Part shown: one piece after another, positions 43,072 through 51,725 of the stretch
How the letters are laid out: every line of letters starts with the position of its first letter
How positions within the stretch are numbered: position 1 is the stretch's first letter
Assembly (NCBI RefSeq): GCF_001675045.1
Contig: NZ_LYPA01000065.1
Span: forward strand, 372,001 to 436,000
Source of the DNA: Paenibacillus oryzae
GTDB lineage: Bacteria; Bacillota; Bacilli; Paenibacillales; Paenibacillaceae
Length of the DNA: 64,000 bases
Reading direction: 5' to 3'
The notes under the pieces: generated by a model
Database searches by the model: none
What the model saw: only the letters and a program-made list of their open reading frames with translations
Told to the model about the DNA's origin: nothing
Made by a program: the position numbers and the translations under genes

Positions 43072-44727
43072 ATGGACGACCAAAACAACAAAAAGGGTTA
43101 CGATGATTTCTTTTCGTCCGACGGTTCCAACCGCTCCGACAATAATACATCAAGCTCGGACGATCATTCCTACGGGGAAGGCAAAGGCTACTCCGGGAAC
43201 TATGGCTATGAGGATAGCAGAAAGACTGACGAGGCTCATAGGGAGAGCTTTCGGAATGAGCCGCCCAAAGAGGCGCATTATTACTCCTATGGCCCGATTT
43301 CGGGCGGGGAACAGCAGCCTCAGCCGCTAAAGGTACAGCAATCAAATGATTACAATCAACATCAATTCTCTGGCGGCTACAGCCAGCCATCTTCCGGCTA
43401 TCCGCAGCGGCCTCAGCAAATTCAACCGGCCCGCACGTTTACGCCTTCAGGCAAGGGCTGGGGGGAAACGAAGGAGAAAAAACGCGGCAGCTCCTTTAAA
43501 TCTGTGTTTCTTTCCTTTATGGCAGGCGTGCTGGTAGTTGGCGCATTGATGTATACGGCGGATGTGCAAAACTGGTTTACCTCCGGCAGAACCGTGGAAA
43601 CGGTAAGCGGATCGGGCCAGACAACGCAGGGCTCAACCGTATCCCAGCAAACGGGAGGTTCTTCAAGCGCCGTCGCCGCGCGTCCGGACAATATCGCGCA
43701 GCTGTTTGAAACAGCGAGTCCCGCAGTTGTCAAAATCGAAACGTATGCCAAAACGCAAGCCAGCACAGGCGGCAGAGGACTGCTGGATGATCCGTTTTTC
43801 CGCCAGTTTTTCGGCGATGACACTCCTTCCACAAGAACTCCAGACGCGGGCAATGAAGGGCAGCTGCAGCAAACAGGCGTTGGCACCGGATTTTTCTTTG
43901 ATTCCACCGGCTATATTTTGACAAACCAGCACGTTGTAGGAAATGCCGATGAAATCAAGGTAACGGTACAGGGATACGACAAACCCCTGACCGCCAAGCT
44001 TCTCGGCAACAGCTACGATCTGGATTTGGCCGTCATCAAGGTTGAAAGCGATAAGGCGTTTCCTACCCTGCCGCTAGGAAGCTCCGAGGATATTAATATC
44101 GGGGATTGGGTTGTTGCAATCGGCAATCCGTACGGCTTCGACCACACCATTACAGTTGGCGTGCTTAGCGCCAAGGAGCGTCCAATCAGCATCTCCGACA
44201 GCAACGGCGAACGCAACTACAAGCATTTGCTGCAGACGGATGCTTCCATCAATCCCGGCAACTCAGGCGGGCCTCTGCTGAATGTCAAGGGCGAGGTGGT
44301 TGGCATCAATACTGCGGTCAGCTCGCAGGCGCAGGGCATCGGCTTTGCTATTCCAACAACTACTATTAACGAGGTTTTGGATAACCTGAAGAACAACACT
44401 GAAATTCCTAAAGAGCCGGCGCCGTTTATCGGGGCCAACCTAATGGATATGACAGAGGAATATGCAACCAAGCTAGGCTTGGACAAAGTGGAGGGCTCTC
44501 TCGTAACCGGCGTTTATTACAACTCCCCGGCTTACCTGGGGGATCTGAAGCAATATGACGTTATTACTGGCGTGGACGGTAAAACGTACACAACGACCAA
44601 AGCCTTGATCGCCGAAATACAATCCAAAAAAGTAGGCGACAAAGTGCAGTTTAATGTTATCCGCAAGGGCGAGGCCATTAACCTTGAGATTGAAATTGGC
44701 GATAAAAACGTTTTTGGGGTAGAATAA
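43072..44727 (+). CDS. htrA: HtrA/DegP-like serine protease (S1C) with PDZ domain
   Basis: 551 residues. A long Asp/Ser/Tyr/Gln-rich cytoplasmic N-terminus (1-140), one membrane span (about 143-163), an extracellular linker, then a trypsin-like domain with triad H287 (ILTNQHVVG), D318 (SYDLDLAVIKV) and S398 (NPGNSGGPL), and a C-terminal PDZ domain (about 455-545). Degrades or refolds misfolded exported proteins at the membrane-wall interface. The ATG at 43072 has GGAGGAG upstream; an ATG seven codons earlier precedes that site. The disordered cytoplasmic tail is longer than in Bacillus HtrA. Confidence 0.95.
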   Translation: MDDQNNKKGYDDFFSSDGSNRSDNNTSSSDDHSYGEGKGYSGNYGYEDSRKTDEAHRESFRNEPPKEAHYYSYGPISGGEQQPQPLKVQQSNDYNQHQFSGGYSQPSSGYPQRPQQIQPARTFTPSGKGWGETKEKKRGSSFKSVFLSFMAGVLVVGALMYTADVQNWFTSGRTVETVSGSGQTTQGSTVSQQTGGSSSAVAARPDNIAQLFETASPAVVKIETYAKTQASTGGRGLLDDPFFRQFFGDDTPSTRTPDAGNEGQLQQTGVGTGFFFDSTGYILTNQHVVGNADEIKVTVQGYDKPLTAKLLGNSYDLDLAVIKVESDKAFPTLPLGSSEDINIGDWVVAIGNPYGFDHTITVGVLSAKERPISISDSNGERNYKHLLQTDASINPGNSGGPLLNVKGEVVGINTAVSSQAQGIGFAIPTTTINEVLDNLKNNTEIPKEPAPFIGANLMDMTEEYATKLGLDKVEGSLVTGVYYNSPAYLGDLKQYDVITGVDGKTYTTTKALIAEIQSKKVGDKVQFNVIRKGEAINLEIEIGDKNVFGVE

Positions 44728-44737
44728 TTGGTAATTA

Positions 44738-44927
44738 TTTAAGTTGAACAAATGAGATGCAGCTATGCTGGCCTCCATGTGAGGAGTTCTTCCGAATCGC
44801 TGTTGTTCCCAGATTTCTCTGAATGGTAATGTCTAATGGTGAAATCCGGGAACAAAGGCGAACGCTACGCTTCTACAGAACCCCCCACACTCTGGCCGTT
44901 GCTGTCTTTCTTTTGTTCAATTTATAG
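44738..44927. mobile_element. Dispersed ~200-bp inverted-repeat element (family A), copy 1
   Basis: Begins with TTTAAGTTGAAC and ends with GTTCAATTTATAG, a decayed terminal inverted repeat. The interior matches, base for base in long stretches, the reverse complement of copy 2 at 54882-55078 (shared words CCAGATTT, TGAAATCCGG, GCGAACGCT, CGCTTCT, CAGAACC, CACTCTG). No coding capacity. MITE-like. Confidence 0.75.
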
Positions 44928-44949
44928 TGTTGGGGTTGAAAAAATGGAG

Positions 44950-45175
44950 AAGGGGCTGTCCGAAAAGTCACGTGAAACGAATAACTATTCAGCAGCGAGG
45001 ACCGGAGGGGAAAGGGTGTCTTGAGGGCGAGTTTTTTTGTCTGCTTTTATCCACTAAAAAACTGGATCAAAATAAAGCGGACAAAAATGTTTGAGCTTCC
45101 AAGACACCCTTTTCCTGCAGGTACCGGTTTTCCTGAATATTTATTCTCCGTAACTTACTTTTCGGACAGCCCCTT
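44950..45175. mobile_element. 226-bp MITE-like palindromic element (family B)
   Basis: Perfect 19-bp terminal inverted repeats AAGGGGCTGTCCGAAAAGT (44950-44968) and its complement (45157-45175). Inner arms also pair (GGAAAGGGTGTCTTG with CAAGACACCCTTTTCC; ATTCAG with CTGAAT), so the whole unit folds into a long hairpin. The GGGGCTGTCC-AAAAGT terminus resembles ends of IS1182-type elements as I remember them. It ends 29 bases before the response-regulator start and so forms part of its upstream region. Confidence 0.8.
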
Positions 45176-45204
45176 TTTCTTCCGATTTTTAGGGGGGGCC
45201 GGCG

Positions 45205-45897
45205 ATGAGAGCTCATATTGTTGTGGTTGATGATGATGACCGGATTATTTCCATGCTGCGCAGAAGCCTGGCTTTTGAAGGCTACGAGGTGACAACGGCC
45301 TCCAATGGAGCTGAAGGGCTGAAGGTGCTGCTTACCGCTGATCCGGATTTGCTTATACTGGATGTGATGATGCCGCAAATCGACGGCTGGGAGGTATGCC
45401 GCAGAGTAAGGGAAGGCGGCAGCGCCGTTCCGATATTGATGCTAACGGCCAAAGACGATGTCATTGATCGGGTCAAAGGACTGGATCTGGGGGCCGACGA
45501 CTATTTGGTCAAGCCCTTTGCGCTGGAGGAGCTGCTTGCCCGCGCTCGCGCTCTTCTTCGCAGAAAAAGCGACAAGCTGGAGGAAGCGGGAAGCCAGCTT
45601 CTTTTTGAAGACCTTGTTCTGGACATGGATGCCCGCGAGGCGATAAGAGCGGGACGCAGAATCGAGCTGACATCCAAGGAATACGATTTGCTGCTGCTGT
45701 TTATGCAAAATCCCCGCAGAGTATTGACGAGAGACGCCATTATGGAAAAAATATGGGGATATGATTTTAGCGGCGAGTCCAACGTGCTTGAGGTTTATAT
45801 TGCAATGCTTCGCCAAAAGGTAGAGGAAGGCGGGGCAAAGCGGCTGATCCAGACGGTGCGGGGAACCGGCTACGTCCTTAGAGGAGAGGCGGGTTAA
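45205..45897 (+). CDS. OmpR-family response regulator
   Basis: 230 residues. Receiver 1-120 with D53 (LLILDVMMPQIDG) and DDDD at 10-13; winged-helix DNA-binding domain about 130-228 (IELTSKEYDLLLLFMQNPRRVLTRDAIMEKIWGYD, core LTSKEYDLL). Followed two bases later by its kinase. Being next to htrA it may correspond to CssR, the secretion-stress regulator of htrA-type genes in Bacillus; this is inference from position. A G-rich ribosome site (GGGGGGG) precedes the ATG, and a MITE-like element occupies its promoter region. Confidence 0.92.
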   Translation: MRAHIVVVDDDDRIISMLRRSLAFEGYEVTTASNGAEGLKVLLTADPDLLILDVMMPQIDGWEVCRRVREGGSAVPILMLTAKDDVIDRVKGLDLGADDYLVKPFALEELLARARALLRRKSDKLEEAGSQLLFEDLVLDMDAREAIRAGRRIELTSKEYDLLLLFMQNPRRVLTRDAIMEKIWGYDFSGESNVLEVYIAMLRQKVEEGGAKRLIQTVRGTGYVLRGEAG

Positions 45898-45899
45898 TT

Positions 45900-47414
45900 A
45901 TGTCTATCAGGCTGCGCCTTACTTTATGGTACTCTGGCCTGCTGGCCGTCACATTGCTTGTATTCGGCGTTAGTCTCTACTGGTTCGTCAATTGGAATAC
46001 GTATAATGAACTGCGTTCGCAAATAAAAAAGCAGGCAGACGAGATTCGGATAACGGGAACGATTTTTAACAGCCTTGACCTTGATTTGGACCGCCGGACG
46101 CAAATTGCTGAAAAGGACATATATATTCAGCTTATTAACTACCATGAAGGTATCATCAAACAATCCTCCAATTTACGCCAGCAATCTATTTTAATTCCTT
46201 ACCCGGAGCTTACATCCAATCCTGAGCGGGAATTCGTGGAACGAAGCATTACTATCGGTTCTTCCAAATATAAAATGATTACGTATCAAATCCCGGTTGT
46301 TGTTCTGCCTAACAACGAAATGGTAGGCCTGCTTCAGATTGGCATGCTTACCTATAACGAGGACCAATTTTTGGCTGGACTTCGCAATACGTTTGTTTTT
46401 TACTCCGTCCTTCTGGTCCTTATCGCTTTTACCGTGGGCATGTTGATTGCGCGTCAAGCGCTTAGGCCGATTGAACGGGTTATTGCCTCCACCAAGCAAA
46501 TCGAAAAGGGCGTTGATCTCAGCGTTCGCATACCGTTTGTAGGCTCTCCTAAGGACGAGGTAGGCTTGCTTGTTAATACGCTTAACGGCATGTTGTCCCG
46601 GCTGGAGACTGCTTATAATGAATTGGATGATGCCTACAAGATGCAGCGTCGCTTTGTCTCAGATGCATCCCATGAGCTTCGCACGCCGCTGACAACCATT
46701 CGCGGAAATATCGATCTTTTGGAAAAAATGTGGAGTAAAGCCAGAGACGAAGGAAAAGCCGCAGACGGCCTGCAGCTCAGCGCCGATCATTGGATGATGT
46801 CGAATGAAGCGATGAGCGACATTTCGGCGGAAGCCAAACGAATGAGTACGCTGGTAAGCGATTTGTTGGCTCTGGCGCGTGCGGATGCGGGATATGTGAT
46901 GGAAAAAGAACAAATCAGCCTTTTGCCGTTAACGGAGGAAGTGGTGCGCCGGGCGAATCTGCTGCCGCGAAATGCGGAATGGAAAGTTGCGGATTTGTCA
47001 GCGCTGGAGGGAGCGCGCGTATACGGAAATCATGACTATTTACAGCAGCTTCTGTTCATATTTATAGAAAATGCGTTTAAGTATACGCCAAGCGGTTATG
47101 TCGAGATGAGTACCGTCTCCAGAGAGGGGCATATCGGGTGGAAAATAGAGGATACCGGAATCGGCATGAATCCGGAGGAGATTCCTCATATTTTCGACCG
47201 CTTCTACAGGGCGGATGAATCACGCGGCGTTACGGTTGGCACGGGGCTTGGCCTGTCCATTGCCAAGTGGATTCTTGATGAGCATAGAGGCTCTGTTGAG
47301 GTGACCACCCGGGAAAATGCCGGTACCGCATTTGTCATCTGGCTGCCATTAGACTTTTCCGTTCAGGCGGATTACACTATAATGGAAGAAACGGACGAAA
47401 ACAAGCTGGACTAG
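45900..47414 (+). CDS. HAMP-domain sensor histidine kinase
   Basis: 504 residues. TM1 about 8-32, extracellular sensor 33-162, TM2 about 163-188, HAMP 185-240, HisKA with phosphorylated H258 ([18 protein letters not shown]), HATPase_c about 350-485 ([13 protein letters not shown] box, [18 protein letters not shown]1, [13 protein letters not shown]2). Works with the upstream regulator (two-base gap). Sensor domain without a recognisable fold; secretion or envelope stress is a positional guess. Confidence 0.93.
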   Translation: MSIRLRLTLWYSGLLAVTLLVFGVSLYWFVNWNTYNELRSQIKKQADEIRITGTIFNSLDLDLDRRTQIAEKDIYIQLINYHEGIIKQSSNLRQQSILIPYPELTSNPEREFVERSITIGSSKYKMITYQIPVVVLPNNEMVGLLQIGMLTYNEDQFLAGLRNTFVFYSVLLVLIAFTVGMLIARQALRPIERVIASTKQIEKGVDLSVRIPFVGSPKDEVGLLVNTLNGMLSRLETAYNELDDAYKMQRRFVSDASHELRTPLTTIRGNIDLLEKMWSKARDEGKAADGLQLSADHWMMSNEAMSDISAEAKRMSTLVSDLLALARADAGYVMEKEQISLLPLTEEVVRRANLLPRNAEWKVADLSALEGARVYGNHDYLQQLLFIFIENAFKYTPSGYVEMSTVSREGHIGWKIEDTGIGMNPEEIPHIFDRFYRADESRGVTVGTGLGLSIAKWILDEHRGSVEVTTRENAGTAFVIWLPLDFSVQADYTIMEETDENKLD

Positions 47415-47439
47415 GTCCGTTGGAAAGCAGGTGCAAGAA

Positions 47440-48438
47440 ATGGAGATTGTCAAAATATCCCCGCGCGGCTATTGCTACGGAGTAGTTGACGCCATGGTGC
47501 TGGCGCTGCAAACCGTCAAAGATTTGGAAATGCCGAGGCCTATCTATATTTTGGGCATGATTGTTCATAACGCGCATGTAACGGAGGCTTTTGAGCGGGA
47601 AGGCGTTATTACGCTTGACGGAGCCAACCGAATGGATATATTGGAACAGATTACGGAAGGCACTGTTATTTTTACCGCCCACGGCGTCTCGCCTCAGGTA
47701 CGCGAGCTTGCCCGGGAGAAAGGTTTGACCGTTGTTGACGCTACTTGTCCCGATGTTACGCGGACTCATGATTTGATTCGCGCGAAAACCGCCGAAGGCT
47801 TTCATATTATATATATCGGTAAAAAAGGCCATCCTGAGCCGGAAGGCGCTGTTGGCGTTGCTCCAGATCTGGTGCATCTTATCGAAAAGCAAGAAGAAAT
47901 CGACGAACTGGATGTACAAGCCGAACGTATTGTCATTACGAATCAGACAACCATGTCGCAGTGGGATATCCGCCACATTATGAAGCGGCTGCAGGAGAAG
48001 TACCCCCATGCCGAGGTGCATAACGAAATTTGCCTGGCTACTCAGGTGCGCCAGGAGGCTGTGGCTACACAGGCCGGAGAAGCCCAGCTCGTTATCGTTG
48101 TGGGCGATCCGCGCAGCAACAACTCCAATCGCCTTGCGCAAGTGTCGGAGGAAATTGCCGGTGTCAAAGCTTATCGCGTGGCCGACGTTACCGAAATCAA
48201 GCGGGAATGGCTGGAGGGCATGGAGCGTGTTGCGGTAACTTCAGGCGCATCTACGCCTACGCCGATTACGAAGGAAGTTATTGCCTATCTGGAGCAATAT
48301 GACTATCGAAATCCCGACACCTGGGAAATCGTTAGAACAATCAATCCTAACAAGCTGCTTCCCAATGTAAGGGCGAAAGCATCGGAGCAAAAGCCGAAGG
48401 AAGAGCAGCCAAAGGAAGCGGAAGCAAATAAAGCTTAA
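47440..48438 (+). CDS. ispH: 4-hydroxy-3-methylbut-2-enyl diphosphate reductase IspH
   Basis: 332 residues. Last enzyme of the MEP (non-mevalonate) isoprenoid pathway, forming IPP and DMAPP. The three cluster-binding cysteines are C12 (PRGYCYGV), C103 (DATCPDVT) and C198 ([13 protein letters not shown]); catalytic E/H motifs TAHGVSPQV and [10 protein letters not shown] are present. A Glu/Lys/Pro-rich tail of ~25 residues is extra. The ATG at 47440 is used (AGGTG upstream); an in-frame GTG three codons earlier overlaps the ribosome site. Follows the kinase gene by 25 bases. Confidence 0.96.
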   Translation: MEIVKISPRGYCYGVVDAMVLALQTVKDLEMPRPIYILGMIVHNAHVTEAFEREGVITLDGANRMDILEQITEGTVIFTAHGVSPQVRELAREKGLTVVDATCPDVTRTHDLIRAKTAEGFHIIYIGKKGHPEPEGAVGVAPDLVHLIEKQEEIDELDVQAERIVITNQTTMSQWDIRHIMKRLQEKYPHAEVHNEICLATQVRQEAVATQAGEAQLVIVVGDPRSNNSNRLAQVSEEIAGVKAYRVADVTEIKREWLEGMERVAVTSGASTPTPITKEVIAYLEQYDYRNPDTWEIVRTINPNKLLPNVRAKASEQKPKEEQPKEAEANKA

Positions 48439-48459
48439 GCAAGTATTCATCATTTTGAC

Positions 48460-48502
48460 GCATTTTTTGATTCTCCGCTGTTGACGGAGAATCAAAAATG
48501 CG
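48460..48502 (+). terminator. Rho-independent terminator of ispH
   Basis: GCATTTTTTGATTCTCCG pairs with CGGAGAATCAAAAATGC; T/A symmetry lets it act in either direction. Confidence 0.8.
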
Positions 48503-48518
48503 TTATATTGACTTTAGC

Positions 48519-48577
48519 GAATAAAAGCATAAAAGCATAAAAGCTAAAAAGCATAGACGCATAAAAGCCTAAAAGCG
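48519..48577. repeat. Short AT-rich direct repeats
   Basis: Six to seven imperfect copies of GCATAAAA/GCCTAAAA (8-10 bp spacing) between the ispH terminator and the aroF ribosome site. They fill the place where the aroF promoter or leader must lie; no promoter is obvious within them. Confidence 0.7.
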
Positions 48578-48607
48578 GGTTATGTGAAAAATAAAGGAGT
48601 GTTTTGA

Positions 48608-49669
48608 ATGATTGCCATTACTAAAAACAACACTAGCGACGAAAGAATACAGGAAATCGTCAAACATATCGAACAAACGGGCGTGCAGGCGCATGTATCC
48701 AGAGGCACCGACAGAACGGTAATCGGTATTATCGGAAAGGCAGAGCCTACATTGGCGGAGCATTTGCGTCAAATGAAGGATGTTGAAAATGTTATTAAAA
48801 TTTCAAAGTCCTACAAGCTGGCAAGCCGCGACTTCCATCCCGACGATACTATTATTGATATTAAAGGCGTCAAAATCGGAGGCAAGCATCTCGCCATTAT
48901 GGGTGGGCCTTGCGCCGTTGAAACACCGGAGCAAATCGACGAAATCGCCAGACTGGTCAAAGCAGCCGGAGGCCAAATTTTGCGCGGCGGAGCGTTTAAG
49001 CCAAGAACGGGTCCATACAGCTTCCAGGGCGTAGGTGTGGAAGGCCTGGTTATGATGGCGGAGGCTGGCAAAAAGCATGGACTGTTAACTATAACCGAGG
49101 TCATGACGCCTGAATACGTAGACATTTGCGCTGAGCATGCCGATATCCTTCAGGTAGGCACACGCAATATGCAGAACTTTGACTTGCTGCGCAAGCTGGG
49201 AACGATTCAAACTCCGGTTTTGCTGAAGCGCGGCTTTAGCGCCACCTATGACGAGTTCCTGAATGCAGCGGAATACATTTTGGCCGGCGGCAATCCCAAT
49301 GTTATGTTGTGCGAGCGCGGAATCCGAACGTTCGAGACTTATACCCGGAATACATTGGATCTTTCTGCCATTCCGGTTCTGCAATCGCTCAGCCACCTTC
49401 CTGTTATATCCGATCCTAGCCATGGCACCGGACGCCGCGAGCTGGTGGAGCCGATGTCGAAGGCCTCCGTCGCGGCTGGCGCCAACGGCTTGATTGTTGA
49501 GATGCATACGGATCCCGACAACTCCATGACGGGAGACGGCGTGCAGTCTCTGTTCCCGGATCAGTTTGCCGCTTTGCTGAAGGACCTGGAGAAGCTTGGA
49601 GAGCTTGTAGGCAAAGAATTCAATACGCCTAAAGAGCCTGCAGACTACTTCAAAGAGTGGAAAAAATAA
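48608..49669 (+). CDS. aroF: 3-deoxy-7-phosphoheptulonate synthase (DAHP synthase, type I-beta)
   Basis: 353 residues. First step of the shikimate pathway (PEP + erythrose-4-phosphate). An N-terminal ferredoxin-like (ACT-type) regulatory domain (about 1-72, MIAITKNNTSDERIQEI...) precedes the (beta/alpha)8 barrel, as in the Thermotoga enzyme that is inhibited by Tyr/Phe. Barrel motifs: GGPCAVETPEQ, LRGGAFKPRTGPYSFQG, GTRNMQNFDLL, VLLKRG, SDPSHGTGRRELV, EMHTDPDNSMTGDG. No chorismate mutase domain. AAAGGAG ribosome site. Monocistronic with strong terminators on both sides. Confidence 0.95.
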   Translation: MIAITKNNTSDERIQEIVKHIEQTGVQAHVSRGTDRTVIGIIGKAEPTLAEHLRQMKDVENVIKISKSYKLASRDFHPDDTIIDIKGVKIGGKHLAIMGGPCAVETPEQIDEIARLVKAAGGQILRGGAFKPRTGPYSFQGVGVEGLVMMAEAGKKHGLLTITEVMTPEYVDICAEHADILQVGTRNMQNFDLLRKLGTIQTPVLLKRGFSATYDEFLNAAEYILAGGNPNVMLCERGIRTFETYTRNTLDLSAIPVLQSLSHLPVISDPSHGTGRRELVEPMSKASVAAGANGLIVEMHTDPDNSMTGDGVQSLFPDQFAALLKDLEKLGELVGKEFNTPKEPADYFKEWKK

Positions 49670-49698
49670 AGGAATAACAGCGTATATCCGTTTATTTA

Positions 49699-49748
49699 AG
49701 CAGCCGTCGGTTTTGTCCCAAAAGACGAAACCGACGGCTGTTTTTTTT
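49699..49748 (+). terminator. Rho-independent terminator of aroF
   Basis: CAGCCGTCGGTTT...GAAACCGACGGCTG stem, then TTTTTTTT. Confidence 0.95.
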
Positions 49749-49769
49749 GTATTGCTGCATTTCCATGTC

Positions 49770-49783
49770 AGAAAACGTTTACA
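49770..49783. promoter_or_regulatory. cre-like site
   Basis: AGAAAACGTTTACA (minus strand TGTAAACGTTTTCT) agrees with the CcpA core TGNAANCGNWNNCW. It lies ~190 bases before the glnA promoter, so it may be a chance match. Confidence 0.35.
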
Positions 49784-49888
49784 CGTGATATTGGAAATCC
49801 GGAGGGAATTTTAGAAATGGGATTTTTATATCCATTTTTAGGTATGAATCAGAGAAAATGGCTATTTTTATTAGGTATTAGCCAAACT

Positions 49889-49962
49889 TGTGAGGCTTCC
49901 TAACATTCCAATAAAAAATACCTGACATAGCTATTGACTGCTACATTGCGGAGTTTTATAAT
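49889..49962 (+). promoter_or_regulatory. glnA promoter with GlnR/TnrA box
   Basis: Promoter: TTGACT (49934-49939), 17 bases, TATAAT (49957-49962). Upstream, TGTGAGGCTTCCTAACA (49889-49905) fits the GlnR/TnrA consensus TGTNA-N7-TNACA at every defined position. It is centred about 72 bases before the predicted start of transcription, further upstream than a typical repressor site, so activation by TnrA-like protein or one site of a pair are both possible. Confidence 0.75.
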
Positions 49963-50037
49963 AACGACATGGTTCAGCAATTATTGAACGTTCGAGTGCG
50001 AAAATCAAGCTAATGTTCGGAAATGGAGGAAATTTAG

Positions 50038-51462
50038 ATGTCAGTTGAAAAGGTTTTAGAACTTATTAAGGAAAACAACATTCAGTTCGTAGATTTCCGT
50101 TTTGTGAGCCTCGCCGGTGGCGCTCATCATATCACGTTGCCTGCTACAGAGGTGGACGCTGATACTTTCGTAAACGGCGTAGCTTTTGACGGTTCTTCGA
50201 TTCCCGGCTTCCGCGGCATTGAAGAGTCCGATATGGTAATGATGCCGGATACAGAATCGGTATTCGTAGACCCTTTCAATAGCCATCCAACAATTAACAT
50301 CATGTGTGACATCTACACTCCAGACGGACAGCGTTATGATCGTGATCCACGCGGCATTGCGCAAAAAGCAGAAGAGTTTCTGCAAGCAAGCGGCGTAGGC
50401 ACAGCAGCATTTTTCGCTCCCGAGTCCGAGTTCTTCATTTTCGACGACGTTCGTTATGAAAGCTCGATGAACACTTCCTTCTTCTCGGTTGATTCCGAGG
50501 AAGCGGCATGGAATACGGCCCGCAAGGAAGAAGGCGGCAACCTGGGCTTCAAAATCCCTGTAAAAGGCGGTTATGTGCCAGTTGCTCCAGTGGATTCCCA
50601 ACAAGACATCCGCAGCGAAATGGTTCGCCTCATGCAAGAATCCGGCCTGCGCGTAGAACGTCATCACCATGAGGTGGCGACAGCAGGTCAAGGCGAAATC
50701 AACTTCCGCTTCGACACGTTGAAAAAAACAGCCGACAATCTTCTGAAATACAAATATATTATTCATAACGTTGCACGCCAATGGGGCAAAGTGGCAACCT
50801 TTATGCCAAAACCGCTGTTTGGCGATAACGGAAGCGGCATGCACGTTCACTCTTCCATCTTTAACGGCGACACTCCTTTGTTCTATGACAAGGATGCTTA
50901 CGCTAACCTGAGCCCGCTCGCTATGAACTATATCGCGGGTATCCTGTACCATGCGCCTGCGCTGATCGCTTTGACTAACCCAAGCACCAACTCCTTCAAA
51001 CGTCTGGTTCCAGGCTATGAAGCACCGGTTAACCTGGTATTCTCGAAAGGCAACCGTTCCGCTGCGGTTCGTATTCCAATCGCTGCTGTAACGCCTAAAG
51101 GCTGTCGTATCGAGTTCCGTACGCCTGACTCCACCGCTAACCCTTACCTGGCATTTGCAGCTATGCTGCTTGCTGGTCTGGACGGCATCAAGAAAGGTCT
51201 TGACCCGGTTGCATTGGGCTATGGTCCTTTCGACAAAAACATTTACGAGCTTCCTGAAGAAGAGAAAAAAGAAATCCGCAGCGTTCCAGGCACTCTGGAC
51301 GAAGCGCTTGACGCTCTTGAGGCAGACTCTGAATTCCTTACTGAAGGCGGAGTATTCTCCCAGGACTTCATCAACAATTACGTGGCATTCAAACGCCAAG
51401 AAGCAAAAGCGGTTAACATTCGTGTTCATCCGCATGAATACAGCCTCTACTTCGGCTGCTAA
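50038..51462 (+). CDS. glnA: Glutamine synthetase, type I (GSI-beta-like)
   Basis: 474 residues, longer than the ~444-residue GSI-alpha of B. subtilis. Makes glutamine from glutamate, ammonia and ATP. Motifs: FDGSSIPGFRGIEESDM (residues 50-66), PESEFFIFD (about 127-135), catalytic loop NPSTNSFKRLVPGYEAP (about 318-334), and RIEFRTPDSTANPYLAFAAML. The C-terminal loop KNIYELPEEEKKEI with Y403 matches the E. coli adenylylation loop (NLYDLPPEE, Y397), a GSI-beta hallmark; Firmicutes usually lack the adenylyltransferase. Alone in its transcript, with a GlnR/TnrA-like box upstream. A separate glnRA operon is expected elsewhere. Confidence 0.95.
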   Translation: MSVEKVLELIKENNIQFVDFRFVSLAGGAHHITLPATEVDADTFVNGVAFDGSSIPGFRGIEESDMVMMPDTESVFVDPFNSHPTINIMCDIYTPDGQRYDRDPRGIAQKAEEFLQASGVGTAAFFAPESEFFIFDDVRYESSMNTSFFSVDSEEAAWNTARKEEGGNLGFKIPVKGGYVPVAPVDSQQDIRSEMVRLMQESGLRVERHHHEVATAGQGEINFRFDTLKKTADNLLKYKYIIHNVARQWGKVATFMPKPLFGDNGSGMHVHSSIFNGDTPLFYDKDAYANLSPLAMNYIAGILYHAPALIALTNPSTNSFKRLVPGYEAPVNLVFSKGNRSAAVRIPIAAVTPKGCRIEFRTPDSTANPYLAFAAMLLAGLDGIKKGLDPVALGYGPFDKNIYELPEEEKKEIRSVPGTLDEALDALEADSEFLTEGGVFSQDFINNYVAFKRQEAKAVNIRVHPHEYSLYFGC

Positions 51463-51484
51463 TGGGCAGTTGAACGAGGACATG

Positions 51485-51513
51485 AAGGCGGGCCTGTATA
51501 GGCTCGCCTTTTT
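51485..51513 (+). terminator. Rho-independent terminator of glnA
   Basis: AAGGCGGGCC-TGTATA-GGCTCGCCTT stem with one mismatch, then TTTC. Confidence 0.85.
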
Positions 51514-51642
51514 CGTAGTTTTTTCATATATACTATCCATGTGAGGTTTAGTGCCCTGTCGATTGAAATGTGTATATCCGAATAATCTATTCATAATATT
51601 ATAAATTTGTTCGACTTTCAGTGCCTTTTGTGACAAATTCAC

Positions 51643-51671
51643 TTGATACGGCTCCTTAAACTTGCTATCAT
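51643..51671 (+). promoter_or_regulatory. Sigma-A promoter of serC
   Basis: TTGATA (51643-51648), 17 bases, TATCAT (51666-51671). Confidence 0.75.
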
Positions 51672-51725
51672 AGCGATATCATGTACGCAGTGGTGCACTT
51701 TATAGAAGGACGGGAGAGAAGGACG

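Noticed and set aside
50056..51642. A 528-codon minus-strand frame opposite glnA, and similar long antisense frames opposite uvrC, serC, metI and thrS
   Set aside because: They mirror highly biased codon use of real genes, lack ribosome sites and give low-complexity, family-less translations.
51625..51645. Rex box upstream of serC (TTGTGACAAATTCAC)
   Set aside because: The half sites are one base too close together and the outer positions do not fit.
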